A stretch of 64,000 nucleotides of DNA from Kibdelosporangium persicum (GTDB taxonomy: Bacteria > Actinomycetota > Actinomycetes > Mycobacteriales > Pseudonocardiaceae), in contig NZ_JAAATY010000022.1 of NCBI RefSeq assembly GCF_013280595.1, positions 62,001 to 126,000 on the forward strand. The letters are read 5' to 3'. Position 1 is the stretch's first letter. Every line of letters starts with the position of its first letter. Made by a program: the position numbers and the translations under genes. Shown here piece after piece: positions 7,862 through 16,524 of the stretch. The notes beneath the pieces are model-generated. The model made no database searches. It was not told where the DNA came from and saw only the letters and a list, made by a program, of their open reading frames with translations.

Positions 7862-9199
7862 ATGACAACGCAGTCCCCGGCCTTGGGCCGAGAACGACGC
7901 AAGGCGGCGCTCGCCGTCGGCGTCGGCAACTTCATGGAGTGGTTCGACTTCGCCGTCTACGGCTTCTTCGCGCCGATCATGGGCAAAGTCTTCTTCCCCG
8001 CGGGCGACGCGACCACCGGGCTGCTGGCCTCGCTGGCCGTGTTCGGCGTGGCGTTCTTCTTCCGGCCGGTCGGCGGGCTGGTGCTCGGTTCGCTGGGCGA
8101 CCGGCGCGGACGGCGGTTCACGCTGTCGGCATCGGTGCTGATGATGGGCGTGACGACGACGCTCATCGCGGCACTGCCCACCTACGCGCAAGTAGGCGTG
8201 CTCGCACCCGTACTGCTGGTGGTCCTGCGATGCCTCCAGGGCTTCTCGGCAGGCGGGGAATGGACCGGATCGGCGGCGTTCCTGCTGGAGTCGACGCCCA
8301 GCCATCGGCGCGGCATCTTCGCCAGCGTCATCTCGGCCACCGCGGCACTGGCCACCGTGGCAGGCAGCCTCGTCGCACTGCTGTTGCAGTCCACGCTGAG
8401 CGCCGACGCGATGGCCTCGTGGGGCTGGCGCATCCCGTTCCTGCTCGCCGCCCCGCTCACCGTGATCGGCCTGTACGTGCGGCTCAAGCTCGACGAGACG
8501 CCGGTGTTCCAGGAGCTCAAGGTCCTCGACAAGGTCGTCGACAAACCCCTGCGCACGGCAGGCAAGCGTGATCTGAAGCCGGTGCTGCTCACCCTGGCCA
8601 TCGCCGCGGTGCAGGGCCTCGGGTTCTACTACCTGGCCACTTACGTGGTGAACTACCTGTCCCAGACCGTGCAGCTGTCGCGCACCGAGGCACTGACGCT
8701 GAGCGTGATCGGCCTGACCGTCTACATGGCACTGTGCCCTGTTGCGGGCGCGATCTCCGACCGGTACGGCCGCCGCCGCGTCAACCTGACCGGCAGCGTC
8801 GGCTACGTGATCCTCGGCCTGCCCGCGTTCGTCCTGATGGGCCAGGGCGGCACGGTGCCGGTCCTGCTCGGCATGCTGCTGCTGATCGTCCCGCAGTCCC
8901 TGGTCAGCGTCACCACTGTGGTCATGCTCGTCGAGCTGTTCCCCGCCGCGACCCGCTCCAGCGGTAGCGCCACCGGGTTCAACATCGCGCTCGCGTTCGT
9001 GGCCGGCCCCGGCCCCCTGATCGCGAGCGCGATCGCCAGTGCCACGGGCAGCAGCGTCTGGCCCGCGTCCTACATGGTGCTCGTCGCCCTCGTGGCCACC
9101 GCGTTCCTGTGGAAGTTCCTGCCGGAGACGGCGGGCAGGCACATCGGCGCCGATGATGAACCTGTCACTGTGGACGAACGGGTGCGAGAGGCAACTTGA
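7862..9199 (+). CDS. MFS transporter, metabolite:H+ symporter (MHS) type
   Basis: The 445-residue protein starts at ATG 7862, preceded by GGAG. It has about 12 transmembrane helices and the MHS signature near the first one, VGNFMEWFDFAVYGFF, followed by the RRGRRFTLS loop between TM2 and TM3 and the second-half repeat DRYGRRRVN. MHS members import organic acids such as dicarboxylates, shikimate, protocatechuate or proline/betaine with a proton. As first gene of the operon it should bring in the pathway substrate. Its stop overlaps the next start (TGATG). The substrate cannot be read from the sequence. Confidence 0.88.
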   Translation: MTTQSPALGRERRKAALAVGVGNFMEWFDFAVYGFFAPIMGKVFFPAGDATTGLLASLAVFGVAFFFRPVGGLVLGSLGDRRGRRFTLSASVLMMGVTTTLIAALPTYAQVGVLAPVLLVVLRCLQGFSAGGEWTGSAAFLLESTPSHRRGIFASVISATAALATVAGSLVALLLQSTLSADAMASWGWRIPFLLAAPLTVIGLYVRLKLDETPVFQELKVLDKVVDKPLRTAGKRDLKPVLLTLAIAAVQGLGFYYLATYVVNYLSQTVQLSRTEALTLSVIGLTVYMALCPVAGAISDRYGRRRVNLTGSVGYVILGLPAFVLMGQGGTVPVLLGMLLLIVPQSLVSVTTVVMLVELFPAATRSSGSATGFNIALAFVAGPGPLIASAIASATGSSVWPASYMVLVALVATAFLWKFLPETAGRHIGADDEPVTVDERVREAT

Positions 9200-10014
9200 T
9201 GGAGGACACCTACGAGGTGATCGCCGTGCGTTACGGCACGCGGCAGACGGTGGCCAGCCAGGTCTACCTGAACTACCACCTGTACCACGAACCAGACCGT
9301 CCACTCGGGATGGACTACTTCTTCTGGGTGGTACGCGACGACAAGCGCACCATCATCGTGGACACCGGTTTCACCCCTGAGGTCGGCGAGCGGCGCGGCC
9401 GTACCATCACATGCCCGGTCCCGGAAGCCCTGACGCGACTGGACATCGACCCGCGGCGGGTCGAGCAGGTCGTGATCACCCACGCCCACTACGACCACAC
9501 CGGCAACGTGGACCTGTTCCCCCTGGCCCAGATCCTGATCTCCGCCCGGGAGCTGGACTTCTGGACCAGTCCGTACGCCGGACGCCTCCAGTTCGGACAC
9601 TCCGCCGAACCGCCTGACATCGCGGCGATCACCAAGGCGGACCGCGACGGCCGGGTCACCCGCCTGTCCGCACGACATGACCTCGCCCCCGGCATCGAGC
9701 TACGCGAGATCGGCGGCCACACGCCCGGTCAGCTGGCCGCCGTGATCCGGACCGACGGCGGAACGGTCGTGCTCGCCTCCGATGCCGTGCACTACTACGA
9801 GGAACTTGAGCGCGACCGGCCGTTCTTCGTGGTCGCCGACCTGCGGGCGATGTACCAGGGCTTCGACGAGCTCGGCGCACTGGCCGCGCGGCCGGACACC
9901 GTGCTGCTGCCCGGCCACGACCCGCTGGTGCTCGACCGGTTCGAACCGTGGGACCCGGCCGATCCGGGCTTCGCGGTCCGGGTCAGCCCACGCACGGAAA
10001 GGAAAAGCTCATGA
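9199..10014 (+). CDS. Metallo-beta-lactamase-fold hydrolase (AHL-lactonase-like), first copy
   Basis: This 271-residue protein carries the dinuclear zinc motif HAHYDHTG (HxHxDH) near residue 96, a second histidine in IGGHTPGQL, the bridging aspartate in LASDAVHYY and a last histidine in LPGHDPL. The layout is that of AttM/AiiA-type lactonases, which open lactone rings. Start ATG 9199 overlaps the transporter stop. A second paralogue closes the same operon (14187), sharing the FW(V)xRD and (I/L)LDTG landmarks, so the pathway may have two lactone or thioester-like hydrolysis steps. The role is inferred. Confidence 0.8.
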   Translation: MEDTYEVIAVRYGTRQTVASQVYLNYHLYHEPDRPLGMDYFFWVVRDDKRTIIVDTGFTPEVGERRGRTITCPVPEALTRLDIDPRRVEQVVITHAHYDHTGNVDLFPLAQILISARELDFWTSPYAGRLQFGHSAEPPDIAAITKADRDGRVTRLSARHDLAPGIELREIGGHTPGQLAAVIRTDGGTVVLASDAVHYYEELERDRPFFVVADLRAMYQGFDELGALAARPDTVLLPGHDPLVLDRFEPWDPADPGFAVRVSPRTERKSS

Positions 10015-10856
10015 CACGGTCGCTGGACGGCAAGGTCGCCGTGGTCACGGGCGCCGCGAGCGGGATCGGTGCGGCGACCGCACGGCGGCTGTCCGGTGCG
10101 GGCGCGAGTGTCGTCCTGGTGGACGTCGACGCCGACGGCGCCCGGCAGGTCGCCGCCGACGTTCCGGGCCGGTCGCTCGCCGTCCCGGGCGACGTGTCCC
10201 GGGAGGAGGACGTCGAGCGGTACGTGCGGTCGGCCGTCGAGGAGTTCGGGCGGCTCGATCTGCACCACCTCAACGCCGGTATCACCGGTCCGTTCACCGA
10301 ACTGCCCGAGATGAGCGTCGAGGACTTCGACCGGGTCGTGGGTGTGAACCTGCGTGGGCCGTTTCTCGGTGTGCGCGCGGCTTTCCGCCAGTACGCCGGC
10401 CAAGGCGGCGGCGGCGCGATCGTGATCACCGCGTCCATCGCGAGCCTGCGGGGAAGCCACGACCTGCTCCCGTATCAGACCACCAAACACGGTGTGCTCG
10501 GGTTGATGCGGGGCGCGGCGATGTACGGCGGACCGCTGGGTGTCCGGGTCAACGCGGTCGCTCCCGGTCTGGTCCCGACCGGCCTGTTCGCCGCGAACCA
10601 GACAGCCACGGGCGGCGGGGACGACATGATCCGGCGTGGCACGACGGTGCCGTTGCGCCGTACCGGTTCACCCGACGAGATCGCCGCTGTCGTGGCGTTC
10701 CTGCTCAGCGATGACGCCTCCTACGTCCACGGTGAGGTCATCTCGGTCGACGGTGGTTCCGCGATCGTCAGCACAGTGCGCCCGTCCGGTGGTGCGGGCG
10801 CTTGGGACACCGCGGAGGTCGACCGCCGGGTGTCGTTCGAAACGGAGAAACAATGA
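10011..10856 (+). CDS. Short-chain dehydrogenase/reductase of the catabolic operon
   Basis: The start ATG 10011 overlaps the preceding stop by ATGA, with GGAAA just upstream. The 281-residue SDR has TGAASGIG at residue ~14, the strand motif LNAG (usual N lost in the first position), ITASIAS with the catalytic Ser, and YQTTK with Tyr and Lys. The tail from about residue 255 (after the usual VDGG end) is roughly 25 residues longer than usual. Likely an NAD-dependent hydroxyacid or alcohol dehydrogenase acting on the pathway intermediate. It overlaps the next gene by ATGA. Confidence 0.82.
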   Translation: MTRSLDGKVAVVTGAASGIGAATARRLSGAGASVVLVDVDADGARQVAADVPGRSLAVPGDVSREEDVERYVRSAVEEFGRLDLHHLNAGITGPFTELPEMSVEDFDRVVGVNLRGPFLGVRAAFRQYAGQGGGGAIVITASIASLRGSHDLLPYQTTKHGVLGLMRGAAMYGGPLGVRVNAVAPGLVPTGLFAANQTATGGGDDMIRRGTTVPLRRTGSPDEIAAVVAFLLSDDASYVHGEVISVDGGSAIVSTVRPSGGAGAWDTAEVDRRVSFETEKQ

Positions 10857-11755
10857 GTACGCCAAGGGTCGGCGTGATCGGTCTGGGCAACATGGGCGGC
10901 CGGATCACCCGCCGGATAGTCGACAGTGGACAAACGGTGATCGGCTACGACCCGGTCTCCGGGCGTGCCGAGGAAGCGGGCGCCGAGGCCGCCGGCTCGA
11001 TCGCCGAGGTGACCGAGGCCGCCGACCACCTGCTGCTGTCCCTTCCGGACACTCCAGTGGTCGAAAAGGTAGTTCTGGGCGAGGACGGTGTGCTCGCACA
11101 CTGTCGTGCGGGACAGATCGTGGTGGATCTCAGCACCGCCGAGCCGTCCTCGACGGTCAAGCTGCACGCGGCCTTCGCCGAGCGTGGCGTGGAGTTCGTC
11201 GACGCGGGCATCTCGGGCGGCGCGGCCGCGGCCGAGAAGGGCACGCTGACGCTGATGGTCGGCGGTTCCGCCGCGGCCATCGACGCCCTGAAACCGACGC
11301 TGGAACCGTTCAGTGCCAGGGTGTTCGCGATGGGAGGCAGCGGCGCCGGGCACACCACCAAGGTGCTCAACAACTTCCTCAACGCCGTCAGCCTCGCCGC
11401 GACCGCCGAGGTGCTCGTCGCCGGGCGCAAGGCGGGCCTGGACATGCACCAGCTGCTGGACGTGTTCAACGCCAGCACCGGCATCAACTTCGCCACGCTG
11501 AACCGGTTCCCGCACATCGTCGACGGTGACTACCTCGAAGGCGGGCTGACCAGCACGCTGATGATGAAGGACATCGTGCTGTACGTGAACCGGCTGCGTG
11601 AGCTGGGCGTGCCGACGCTCAACGCCTCGGGACCGATGGCGAGTTTCGCGCTGGCGAACTCGCTCGGATACGCCGACCAGATCAGCAACCGTGTCGTCGA
11701 CGCGATCGGCGACGCCGCGGGCGGCGTGCGCCTGCACGACCAGGAGAAAGCATGA
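10853..11755 (+). CDS. 3-hydroxyisobutyrate-dehydrogenase-like oxidoreductase, first copy
   Basis: This 300-residue beta-hydroxyacid dehydrogenase has the Rossmann motif VGVIGLGNMG at the N-terminus, the substrate-binding DAGISGGAAAAEKGTL segment near residue 118 and the catalytic lysine in GHTTKVLNNFL near residue 168. The all-alpha C-terminal domain is complete. Known relatives oxidise 3-hydroxyisobutyrate, tartronate semialdehyde, gamma-hydroxybutyrate and similar acids. Its start overlaps the SDR stop, and its stop overlaps the cupin start (ATGA), so the genes are translationally coupled. A second paralogue lies at 12551. Confidence 0.85.
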   Translation: MSTPRVGVIGLGNMGGRITRRIVDSGQTVIGYDPVSGRAEEAGAEAAGSIAEVTEAADHLLLSLPDTPVVEKVVLGEDGVLAHCRAGQIVVDLSTAEPSSTVKLHAAFAERGVEFVDAGISGGAAAAEKGTLTLMVGGSAAAIDALKPTLEPFSARVFAMGGSGAGHTTKVLNNFLNAVSLAATAEVLVAGRKAGLDMHQLLDVFNASTGINFATLNRFPHIVDGDYLEGGLTSTLMMKDIVLYVNRLRELGVPTLNASGPMASFALANSLGYADQISNRVVDAIGDAAGGVRLHDQEKA

Positions 11756-12141
11756 AGATCATCCACGGCAGGGCCGAGGGCGCACAGACCGAACAGCGGG
11801 GTGCGACGTTCGACGGCACGGTATGGGCGGACCCGATTCTGCCCACCACCGACGGCGTCACGATCAACTCCGTCTACTTCACGCCCGGCGCCCGCACCCA
11901 CTGGCACCGTCACGAACGCGGCCAGATCCTTCAGGTGACCACGGGCAGCGGCTGGGTGTGCAGCGAAGGGGAAGCGCCGCAACGACTCCAGCCCGGTGAC
12001 GTGGTGTGGGTACCACCCGGCGAACGGCACTGGCATGGCGCGAGCACCGGTTGCGCGATGTCACACGTGGCCATCTCACTCGGCACCACCCAGTGGGAGA
12101 CACCGGTCAGTGAGGACGACTATCTCGCCGCACAGCGGTGA
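11752..12141 (+). CDS. Small cupin-domain protein
   Basis: The 129-residue protein is a single cupin barrel. The metal-binding first motif is HWHRHERGQILQV (His, His, Glu pattern) and the second motif is PPGERHWHG. Small cupins next to carboxymuconolactone-decarboxylase proteins are common in actinobacterial catabolic clusters and may act as isomerases, dioxygenases or lyases. The exact reaction is not readable. The start ATG 11752 overlaps the preceding stop; a GGAAAGGGGGA site then serves the next gene. Confidence 0.8.
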   Translation: MKIIHGRAEGAQTEQRGATFDGTVWADPILPTTDGVTINSVYFTPGARTHWHRHERGQILQVTTGSGWVCSEGEAPQRLQPGDVVWVPPGERHWHGASTGCAMSHVAISLGTTQWETPVSEDDYLAAQR

Positions 12142-12158
12142 AGAGGAAAGGGGGAACC

Positions 12159-12554
12159 ATGGACAAGGAACGGTTCGAAGCGGGCCTGGCGACACGCAAG
12201 GAGGTGCTCGGCGCCGAGCACGTCGAGCGTTCGCTGGCCAAGGTGACGGACTTCAGCCGGCCGGTGCAGGAGCTCGTCACCGAGTACTGCTGGGGTGAGG
12301 TGTGGACGCGTGACGGGCTGCCCAAGCGGACACGCAGCCTGCTCAACCTGGTGATGCTCACGGCGCTGAACCGGATGCACGAGCTCGGTGTACACGTCCG
12401 GGGCGCGGTGCGCAACGGCTGCACCCAGGCCGAGATCCAGGAAGCCCTGTTGCAGTCCGCGATCTACTGTGGAGTCCCGGCCGCGCTGGAGTCGTTCCGG
12501 GTCGCCGAGAAGGTGCTCACGGATCTCGCCGCCGAGGGGATCGAGGTCCAGTGA
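12159..12554 (+). CDS. Carboxymuconolactone decarboxylase (CMD) family protein, single domain
   Basis: The start ATG 12159 follows AAAGGGGGAACC. The 131-residue protein is a single all-helical CMD domain of PcaC type: RSLLNLVMLTALNRMHELGVH and GCTQAEIQEALLQSAIYCGVP. There is no CxxC redox pair, so it is not an AhpD-type peroxidase partner; the decarboxylase/lactone-isomerase branch fits better. It overlaps the next start (GTG 12551). In the classical beta-ketoadipate pathway this fold turns 4-carboxymuconolactone into an enol-lactone, but no other pca genes are seen here. Confidence 0.82.
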   Translation: MDKERFEAGLATRKEVLGAEHVERSLAKVTDFSRPVQELVTEYCWGEVWTRDGLPKRTRSLLNLVMLTALNRMHELGVHVRGAVRNGCTQAEIQEALLQSAIYCGVPAALESFRVAEKVLTDLAAEGIEVQ

Positions 12555-13438
12555 ACGCGCCACTGGCCCCCGGCGCGGTGATCGGCTTCGTCGGACTGGG
12601 CAACATGGGTACCCCGATGGCCCGGCGGCTCGTCGAGGCCGGGTACACCGTGCGCGGTTTCGACACCGATCCGGCTCGCCACAACGGGATCACCGTGTCC
12701 ACTCTGGACGAGGTGACGGCGGGCGCGGATGCGATCCTGCTCATGCTGCCCAACTCGGACGTCGTGGAACACGTGGTCTACCAGGAAGGTCTGCTCGAAG
12801 CCGTGCGCCGGGGCACCGTACTGGTCGATCTGGGGTCCTCCCGGCCGCACTCGACCCGGACTCTCGCCGAACGGGCCGCCGCGCGCGGTGTTCCAGTGGT
12901 CGACGCCCCGGTGTCCGGCGGAGTCGACGGCGCCGAGGCCGGCACGCTGACCGTGATGGCCGGCGGCGCGGCCGGTGACGTCGAACGCGTGCGTCCGGTG
13001 CTGGAGCGGTTCGGCAAGGTGCAGCACGTCGGCGCCGTCGGCGCGGGTCACGCGTTGAAGGCGCTGAACAACCTCATGTCGGCCACCCACTTGCTGGTCA
13101 GTTCGGAGGCGCTGCTCGCGGGCCAGGAATTCGGCCTCGATCCGGCCGTGATGCTGGACGTGGTCAACGGATCGAGCGGCCGCAGCGGCTCCACCGAGGC
13201 GAAGTGGCCGAAGTTCGTCCTGCCCGGCACGTTCGACTCCGGCTTCGGGCTTCGCCTGATGCTCAAGGACATGCGCATCGCCGTCGAGCTCGCCCGGGAG
13301 ACCGGCGCGCCTTCGCTGCTCGGCGAGTCCGCCGTCGAACTGTGGGCCAAGGCGGCCGAGGACCTGCCGCCCACGGCCGACCACACCGAGATCGTCCGTT
13401 GGCTTCAGGCCTCGCAGCACCGGGAGGAACGTCCATGA
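12551..13438 (+). CDS. 3-hydroxyisobutyrate-dehydrogenase-like oxidoreductase, second copy
   Basis: The 295-residue protein starts at GTG 12551, overlapping the previous stop. It has IGFVGLGNMGTPMARR, the DAPVSGGVDGAEAGTL motif and the catalytic lysine in GHALKALNNLM. It is a paralogue of the gene at 10853 but clearly divergent, so the two probably act on different intermediates rather than being a recent duplication. Its stop overlaps the start of the next gene (ATG 13435). Confidence 0.85.
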   Translation: MNAPLAPGAVIGFVGLGNMGTPMARRLVEAGYTVRGFDTDPARHNGITVSTLDEVTAGADAILLMLPNSDVVEHVVYQEGLLEAVRRGTVLVDLGSSRPHSTRTLAERAAARGVPVVDAPVSGGVDGAEAGTLTVMAGGAAGDVERVRPVLERFGKVQHVGAVGAGHALKALNNLMSATHLLVSSEALLAGQEFGLDPAVMLDVVNGSSGRSGSTEAKWPKFVLPGTFDSGFGLRLMLKDMRIAVELARETGAPSLLGESAVELWAKAAEDLPPTADHTEIVRWLQASQHREERP

Positions 13439-14190
13439 CCACGAACCTGACGACACGCCAGGAGGAACTGAAGGCGGAGTTCATCAAGGTGCGCGGCACC
13501 TGGAGCGACGCCTGGGAGAGCATCCTGCGGCTCGACCCCGGTTTCCTTGAGGCGTACCTGAAGTTCTCCGCCGTGCCGTGGCGCCGCAACCACCTCGAGG
13601 ACAAGGTCAAGGAGTTCGTCTACATCGCCGCGGACGCCGCCGCTACGCACCTCTACACGCCCGGAATCCGGCAGCACATCCGTGCCGCGCTCGCTTTCGG
13701 TGCGACGAAAGAGGAGATCATGGAGGTGCTCGAACTGACCTCCACGCTCGGCATCCACGCCGCGAACATCGGCGTCCCGCTGCTGCTGGAAGTCCTGGAG
13801 GAGGAAGGACTCCGCACCGGGCCCGCGCCGCTGGACGAGCGGCAGGAGAAGCTCAAGGCCGAGTTCACCGAGAACCGCGGCTACTGGCACTCGTTCTGGG
13901 ACGGCCTGCTGGAACTGGACCCGGACCTGTTCGAGGCGTACACCGAGTTCTCCTCGGTGCCGTGGCGGACCGGCGTGCTGTCACCGAAGGTCAAGGAGCT
14001 GATCTACACGGCGTTCGACGCCTCCGCGACGCATCTCTACGTCCCCGGGCTGAAACTGCACATCCGCAACGCGGTGCGGTACGGCGCGACCAAGGAGGAG
14101 ATCATGGAGGTGCTGGAGATCGTCAGCGTGATCGGCATCCACGCGGCGACCGTCGCCGCCCCGATCCTGGAGGAAGAGGCCGCGCGGTGA
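13435..14190 (+). CDS. Tandem carboxymuconolactone-decarboxylase-family protein
   Basis: This 251-residue protein contains two CMD domains in tandem: residues ~5-125 and ~130-250. Both halves share RQE(E/K)LKAEF, FLEAYLKFSAVPWR / LFEAYTEFSSVPWR, the strings ATHLY(T/V)PG, AFGATKEEIMEVLE / RYGATKEEIMEVLE, and a GIHAA end. No CxxC is seen in either half. The internal duplication makes a pseudo-dimer in one chain. It precedes the last hydrolase gene with a GTGA overlap. Confidence 0.8.
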   Translation: MTTNLTTRQEELKAEFIKVRGTWSDAWESILRLDPGFLEAYLKFSAVPWRRNHLEDKVKEFVYIAADAAATHLYTPGIRQHIRAALAFGATKEEIMEVLELTSTLGIHAANIGVPLLLEVLEEEGLRTGPAPLDERQEKLKAEFTENRGYWHSFWDGLLELDPDLFEAYTEFSSVPWRTGVLSPKVKELIYTAFDASATHLYVPGLKLHIRNAVRYGATKEEIMEVLEIVSVIGIHAATVAAPILEEEAAR

Positions 14191-14975
14191 CCGGATTCGA
14201 AGTGCTCCAGGTCCGCTACGGGGAACGCGTGACCCAGAAAAGCGTTGTGCTGCACGACTATGCCTCGTATGGCCAGCCGGACGGCGATCTGCAGATGGAT
14301 TACAACTTCTGGGTCCTGCGCGACGCGTCCACCACGATCCTGCTGGACACCGGCTACGACATCAGCGAACGCGACTGGCTCGGCGAGCAGCCGGTCATCT
14401 CCACACCGGACGCGCTGCGCCTGCTGGACATCGACCCGGCCGCCGTGTCGATGGTCGTCACCTCGCACTTCCACTATGACCACATCGGACACCTCGGCCT
14501 GTTCCCCAACGCCCAGGTCGTCGCGGGAGCGGCGGAGTACGAGTACTGGCACGGCAAGTGGCGCGACGGCAAGCTCGCAGGCGAGTTCGCCACGGCCGAA
14601 CACCTCGACGCGGTCTGGAAAGCCGAGGAACGGGGCCGCCTGCGGCTCGTCGAGCGCGCGACCGAGGTCCATCCGGGCGTGACGGTCCACCCGGTCGGCG
14701 GGCACTGTCCCGGCGAGCTGGTCGCCGTGGTCCAAGGCCGGTCGGGCCCGCTGATCCTCGCCTCGGACGCGGCGCATTTCTACGAGCAGATCGAGCACGA
14801 GTGGCCGTTCTTCGCGTTCACCGATCTGGACGAGATGCGTCGCGCCCTGTCGTTCCTCAACCGGCTGGCAGCCGAAACGGGAGGGACGATCGTGCCCGGC
14901 CACGACGGGCGGACGCGCGAACGTTTTCCCGCGTTGGACGGCCCGGCCTCGCAGGTCACGACCGTCCTCGGCTGA
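14187..14975 (+). CDS. Metallo-beta-lactamase-fold hydrolase, second copy
   Basis: Starting at GTG 14187, the 262-residue protein has the zinc motif SHFHYDHIG near residue 94, VGGHCPGEL, LASDAAHFYEQ and VPGHDGR, so all ligands of an active dinuclear lactonase-like enzyme are present. It is the last gene of the nine-gene operon and a distant paralogue of the enzyme at 9199. It ends 6 bp from the converging TetR gene. Confidence 0.8.
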   Translation: MTGFEVLQVRYGERVTQKSVVLHDYASYGQPDGDLQMDYNFWVLRDASTTILLDTGYDISERDWLGEQPVISTPDALRLLDIDPAAVSMVVTSHFHYDHIGHLGLFPNAQVVAGAAEYEYWHGKWRDGKLAGEFATAEHLDAVWKAEERGRLRLVERATEVHPGVTVHPVGGHCPGELVAVVQGRSGPLILASDAAHFYEQIEHEWPFFAFTDLDEMRRALSFLNRLAAETGGTIVPGHDGRTRERFPALDGPASQVTTVLG

Positions 14976-14981
14976 GGACTG

Positions 14982-15542
14982 TCAGTTCTCCGCGATCAAC
15001 CGCCGGATCGCGTCCACCACGAGGGCACGGCGTTGCTCCCGAGGGATGGCGGCGTGTTCGTCGAGTTCCGGATTGGTCGTTGTCCATGCGGTTGAGACGG
15101 ACTGGATCAGCACCAGCAGTTCGACGGGCGTGTAGTGAGTGGACAGACGTCCTTCCTCCTGCGCACGCCGAAGGTCGTGCAGGCGCACGTCGTTCGCCTG
15201 CATGACCTCGTTGAGGCCCTTGCCTTTCGGGCGTTCCAGCCGGTGCCAGATCGACAACCGCAGCGCCTCGGGGCGTTGCTCGTAGCGGTCGAAGAGCCTG
15301 CCCGCGTAGCCAGGCAGGTCGTCGGTGTCCATCGGGACGTCGGCGACGAAGCGGGCGACGGCCTCGCCGAACACGGCGTCGAACAGGTCGTCCTTGCTGC
15401 CGAAGTAGCTGTAGATCATCGCCTTGTTGCAGCCCGCCGCGGCCGCTATGCGGTCGACGCGGGCGCCTGCGATGCCTCGCTCCGCGAACTCCTCGGTGGC
15501 CGCGGCCAGCAGTTTGCGCTTCGTCTCCGCCGCGTCTCTCAT
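14982..15542 (-). CDS. TetR-family repressor
   Basis: The 186-residue protein starts at ATG 15542. The N-terminal helix-turn-helix reads GIAGARVDRIAAAAGCNKAMIYSYFGSKDDLF. The C-terminal ligand domain contains LRLSIWHRLERP, of a type common among actinobacterial regulators. It is divergent from the SDR gene at 15644, and two near-identical palindromes lie between them, so it most likely represses that gene and itself. Confidence 0.87.
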   Translation of the reverse strand: MRDAAETKRKLLAAATEEFAERGIAGARVDRIAAAAGCNKAMIYSYFGSKDDLFDAVFGEAVARFVADVPMDTDDLPGYAGRLFDRYEQRPEALRLSIWHRLERPKGKGLNEVMQANDVRLHDLRRAQEEGRLSTHYTPVELLVLIQSVSTAWTTTNPELDEHAAIPREQRRALVVDAIRRLIAEN

Positions 15543-15557
15543 GCCGCCCAGCCTAGT

Positions 15558-15622
15558 AACTAACCGGTTGGTTGACAAACGCCTCAGCGCGGTGTTCCCT
15601 GGAAGCAACTAACCAGTTAGTT
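15558..15622. promoter_or_regulatory. Two TetR operator palindromes
   Basis: AACTAACCGGTTGGTT (15558-15573) and AACTAACCAGTTAGTT (15607-15622) are 16-bp palindromes, each with one mismatched pair. Their centres are 49 bp apart. They flank the divergent start sites of the TetR gene (15542) and the SDR gene (15644). Repression by the adjacent TetR protein is inferred. Confidence 0.75.
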
Positions 15623-15643
15623 GGTCGAGTGGAAGAGGACATC

Positions 15644-16480
15644 ATGAGCAGGACCTGGCTGATCACCGGCAGTTCTCGCGGGTTCGGGCTGGAGCTGGCC
15701 CGGGCGGCGCTCAAGGCCGGCGACAAAGTGGTCGCCACCGCCCGGCGGCCGGAACAGCTCAACGAGCTGGTGGCTGAACACGGTGCCGCGGTGCGGACGT
15801 TCGCGCTGGACGTCACCGACCCGGCCGCCGCGCGTGAAGCCGTGGCGTTCGCGATACGCGAGTTCGGCGGGCTCGACGTCGTGGTCAACAACGCCGGTTA
15901 CGCCAACAGCGCGCCCATCGAGGACATGCCGGAGGACGACTTCCGGGCGCAGGTCGCAGCGAACTTCTTCGGCGTGGTCAACGTCACCCGCGCGGCTCTG
16001 CCGGTCTTCAGGGAGCAGCGCTCGGGGTACTTCATGCAGTTCTCGTCGGTCGGCGGCCGCGTCGGCGGATCGCCGGGCCTCGGGGCCTACCAGGCCGCCA
16101 AGTTCGCCGTCGAGGGCTTCTCCGAAGTGCTCACCAACGAGGTGAAGCCGCTGGGCATCCGGGTCACCATCGTCGAGCCGGGCGCGTTCCGCACGGACTG
16201 GCAGGGCGCGTCGATGGAGCGTGCCTCGGTCCGGCCGGAGTACGACGCGTCGGTCGGCGAAATGCACAGGTTGCGTGACGCGAGCGACGGCAAGCAGCCG
16301 GGTGACCCGGTACGCGGTGCCGGCATCCTCGTCGACCTGGTCAACCTGGAGACGCCTCCGTTGCGGCTGCTGCTCGGTGCCGACGCGGTCGAAGCGGTGC
16401 GGAGGTCGGACCAGATCCGCGGCGCGGAGGTCGAGGAATGGGCCGAGGTGAGCCGGTCGGCGGCCTTTCCGGTGAGCTGA
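15644..16480 (+). CDS. Short-chain dehydrogenase under TetR control
   Basis: ATG 15644 follows GAGGACATC. The 278-residue SDR has TGSSRGFG, VVNNAGYAN, the serine in QFSSVGG and catalytic AYQAAK. The C-terminal part (RTDWQGASM, SDGKQPGDPVRGA) is that of the classical SDR branch often annotated as oxidoreductases acting on small carbonyls. Such TetR/SDR pairs usually respond to reactive carbonyls or xenobiotics. No physiological substrate can be assigned. Confidence 0.83.
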   Translation: MSRTWLITGSSRGFGLELARAALKAGDKVVATARRPEQLNELVAEHGAAVRTFALDVTDPAAAREAVAFAIREFGGLDVVVNNAGYANSAPIEDMPEDDFRAQVAANFFGVVNVTRAALPVFREQRSGYFMQFSSVGGRVGGSPGLGAYQAAKFAVEGFSEVLTNEVKPLGIRVTIVEPGAFRTDWQGASMERASVRPEYDASVGEMHRLRDASDGKQPGDPVRGAGILVDLVNLETPPLRLLLGADAVEAVRRSDQIRGAEVEEWAEVSRSAAFPVS

Positions 16481-16524
16481 CGATCCAGGTCTTGCTGTGA
16501 ACGTTTTCGGGGTAGTCCAGTGCC

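Noticed and set aside
7463-9304. A 613-codon minus-strand frame opposite the MHS transporter
   Set aside because: It crosses the IclR start, the operator region and the transporter gene, and has low-complexity Gly/Arg/Gln composition.
12159-14190. AhpD-type peroxidase role for the CMD-family proteins
   Set aside because: Neither the single-domain nor the tandem protein has the CxxC redox pair.
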